This document shows, piece by piece, positions 62,166 to 64,000 of a DNA stretch of 64,000 nucleotides. Position numbers and translations under genes: made by a program. The DNA is taken from positions 1-64,000 of the forward strand of contig ONKF01000011.1 in NCBI GenBank assembly GCA_900318335.1, given 5' to 3'. Numbering within the stretch: the stretch's first letter is position 1; every line of letters starts with the position of its first letter. The notes beneath the pieces were generated by a model. It saw only the letters and a program-made list of their open reading frames with translations. It was not told the origin of the DNA and ran no database searches. Origin of the DNA: an uncultured Prevotellaceae bacterium. Lineage in GTDB: Bacteria; Bacteroidota; Bacteroidia; Bacteroidales; Muribaculaceae.

Positions 62166-64000
62166 TTAGAAGTCGATGGTTACACCAAAGGTGTAGGTCG
62201 ATGTCAGCGGGTAAACCTCGGTGTCCCAGCCCTCGGGGTCACTCAACTCGGGAGTGAAGCTGTTGGCCTTGAACAGGGTGAGGGGACGGTCGGCTGTGGC
62301 ACTCAGGCGCAGCGAGGGCAGAGTGTAGCTGCCCATCTTGATGTTCCTGAAGGTGTAGCCCAGGGTCACATTCTGGATGCGGAAGAAGTCGGCGTCCTCA
62401 ACGAAGAAGGAGTTCACACGCTGGTCACTCACGTTCCAGGAACGTACCCAACCCTCGGCCGAGGGATACTTGTTGGTCGAGCCGGGACCGGTCCAGCGGT
62501 TGGCCACCTGGTCGTGGTCGAAGTTGTAGTTGGACTGGGCATAGCGCAATGCACGCTTGCGGTTGTACATCTGGGCACCGGCGTTGCCATAGGTGGTCAA
62601 TGCGAAGTCCAGATTCTTCCACTGGAAGCCCAGGTTGATGCTATAGATGAAGTTGGGCAGATAGGAACCCAGGGTGGTGCGGTCCTCGCCGTCAACGATA
62701 CCGTCACCGTTCAGGTCCTTGTACTTGAAGTCACCAGGCTTCAGTCCGTTGGCGATAGCGGTCTTGTCGCTGGCGCACTCTTGCTCGGTCTGGTAGATGC
62801 CGTCAACAACGTAGCCGTAGAACGAATTCATCTCCTTGCCGACAAACTGGTAGGTCTTGCCTCCGGCGATGTAGGGGTTGCCGGCCAGGTCCTTCACTTC
62901 GTTCTTGAGGTAGGACAGGTTGGCTCCGATGTAGTACTTGAAGTCGGTACCGATGCGGTCGGCCCAGTTGATGCTCACGTCAACACCGGTGTTGAGAATC
63001 TTACCGATATTCTGTAACAGCGTGCCGTTCTCGAAGGGCAGGCGCGGAGCGATAACGGCCTTGCGGGTCATGCGATAGAACCAGTCGATGTCAACACTCA
63101 GACGGTTGCGCAGGGTGGCGAACTCGACGCCGACGTTGGTCTCGTCAACAACCTCCCACTTCAGGTTGGTGAAATAACTGTTGTTCTGGAAGCCGGCGAT
63201 GGTGGCGTTGCCATATACACCCGATGTCCACTGGCCAGTGGCTACTGAGCGGAAACCGTCGCTGGCGGGAACGGCGTTGTTACCCAGGCGACCCCAACTG
63301 GCGCGCCACTTCAGGTAATCAACCACGTTCTGGTTGGCCATGAAGTCCTCTTTGGACATCACCCAAGCGACACCGAACGAGGGGTAGTAGCCCCAAGTCT
63401 CCTGGTATTTGCTCGTACCATCGGCACGGAAGGTGGCCATCAGCAGGTACTTGCCCATGTAGTCATAGTTGATGCGGCCAAAGTAGCTGTTGCTGCGGTA
63501 GCGCGTGCCACCGTCGCTGGCGCGACGGCTGTCGCTGTCGGTGCTGATGCCGATGTACTTGTAGGCGTCATCGCCGTCAACGATGCCGTAGCCGATGCCG
63601 TACAGGAAGTGATACTTGTCCTCGCGCAGCGAGTGACCCAGCATCACGCCCAGGTTGTGGTCACCGAAGGTGTCCTTGTAGGTCAGCACGTTGTCCCAGA
63701 TCCAGTTGTTGTAAGTGGATTCGGTCTTGCTCACCCATGACTTGTCGTTGCGCTGGTTGCTGCTCACGTAGAACTCGGGCATGTAAGTGCGGTTGTGGAT
63801 GGCCGAGTAGTCATAGGCATAGCTGGTCCTAAAGTTCAACTTGGTGGGAATGAAAGTGATCTGAGCATAGAAGTTGGTCAGATACTTGTTGATCTCGTTC
63901 TGGCTGTTCTGGTAGTTAGCCGTGGCGACAGGGTTGTAGAAGTTGTTGGTGAAGCCTACCGACTCGGGCGAACCGTAGTGAGTGGGGTAGGTGGCATCGT
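62166..64000 (-). CDS. SusC/RagA-type TonB-dependent transporter, C-terminal part
   Basis: The frame is open to the right edge, so only the C-terminal ~611 residues are seen. They form the beta-barrel of a SusC-family transporter, with family marks such as LKWRASWGRLGNNAVPASDG, the NTGVDVSINWADRIGTDFKY strand pair, GDFKYKDLNGDGIVDGEDRT and the terminal TYTFGVTIDF ending in F. It heads the second glycan locus, and the promoter and plug lie outside the window. Confidence 0.95.
   Translation of the reverse strand, partial: DATYPTHYGSPESVGFTNNFYNPVATANYQNSQNEINKYLTNFYAQITFIPTKLNFRTSYAYDYSAIHNRTYMPEFYVSSNQRNDKSWVSKTESTYNNWIWDNVLTYKDTFGDHNLGVMLGHSLREDKYHFLYGIGYGIVDGDDAYKYIGISTDSDSRRASDGGTRYRSNSYFGRINYDYMGKYLLMATFRADGTSKYQETWGYYPSFGVAWVMSKEDFMANQNVVDYLKWRASWGRLGNNAVPASDGFRSVATGQWTSGVYGNATIAGFQNNSYFTNLKWEVVDETNVGVEFATLRNRLSVDIDWFYRMTRKAVIAPRLPFENGTLLQNIGKILNTGVDVSINWADRIGTDFKYYIGANLSYLKNEVKDLAGNPYIAGGKTYQFVGKEMNSFYGYVVDGIYQTEQECASDKTAIANGLKPGDFKYKDLNGDGIVDGEDRTTLGSYLPNFIYSINLGFQWKNLDFALTTYGNAGAQMYNRKRALRYAQSNYNFDHDQVANRWTGPGSTNKYPSAEGWVRSWNVSDQRVNSFFVEDADFFRIQNVTLGYTFRNIKMGSYTLPSLRLSATADRPLTLFKANSFTPELSDPEGWDTEVYPLTSTYTFGVTIDF

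Overview
This is a 64 kb piece of a Bacteroidota chromosome, most likely a gut-type Bacteroidales with about 50% or slightly higher GC. The evidence is two SusC/SusD glycan-uptake loci, a DUF6377-type regulator, BACON and dockerin modules on secreted proteins, lipoproteins with short lipoboxes, and several promoters of the Bacteroidota form TTTG-N19-21-TAnnTTTG. The genus cannot be fixed from the sequence; Muribaculaceae- or Prevotellaceae-like organisms are reasonable guesses. I found no tRNA, rRNA, CRISPR array, transposase or phage gene.

Layout. 1-10.1 kb holds mostly housekeeping and envelope genes: the end of a TolC-like efflux protein, htpG, a secreted dockerin-repeat protein, a strongly expressed OmpA-like porin, a DUF4369 lipoprotein, a dipeptidyl-peptidase IV-like protease and a flotillin. 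10.3-25.4 kb is a 15-gene operon for fermenting lysine to butyrate: atoD-kal-kce-kdd-kamA-kamB-kamC-kamD-kamE-atoA-crt-hbd-bcd-etfB-etfA. It starts at one promoter and ends at a strong terminator. It includes the proposed reactivase pair KamB/KamC for the B12-dependent lysine 5,6-aminomutase. 25.3-26.6 kb is a non-coding stretch packed with palindromes, bracketed by a perfect 35-bp inverted repeat. 26.6-28.1 kb has two small uncharacterised genes and a VanX-like D,D-dipeptidase.

28.1-41.2 kb (minus strand) is the most unusual part. It is a tight six-gene operon that reads, in transcription order: a membrane Cache-SpoIIE phosphatase with a fused anti-sigma-type kinase domain; a STAS protein; an outer-membrane beta-barrel protein; a 2,419-residue non-ribosomal peptide synthetase (C-A-T-C-A-T-reductase); a MATE exporter; and an Sfp-type phosphopantetheinyl transferase. 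A canonical promoter lies directly upstream. The set looks like a complete unit to sense, make, activate and export a reductively released acyl-dipeptide or dipeptide product.

41.3-64 kb holds two beta-glucan-type polysaccharide utilisation loci on the minus strand. The first runs SusC-SusD-surface glycan-binding protein-GH16-(GH5+GH3 fusion), with a divergent DUF6377 regulator upstream. The second runs SusC (cut by the window edge)-SusD-GH43-like-GH144-like-GH3. The first fits laminarin or mixed-linkage beta-glucan. The second may target beta-1,2-glucan or another beta-glucan.
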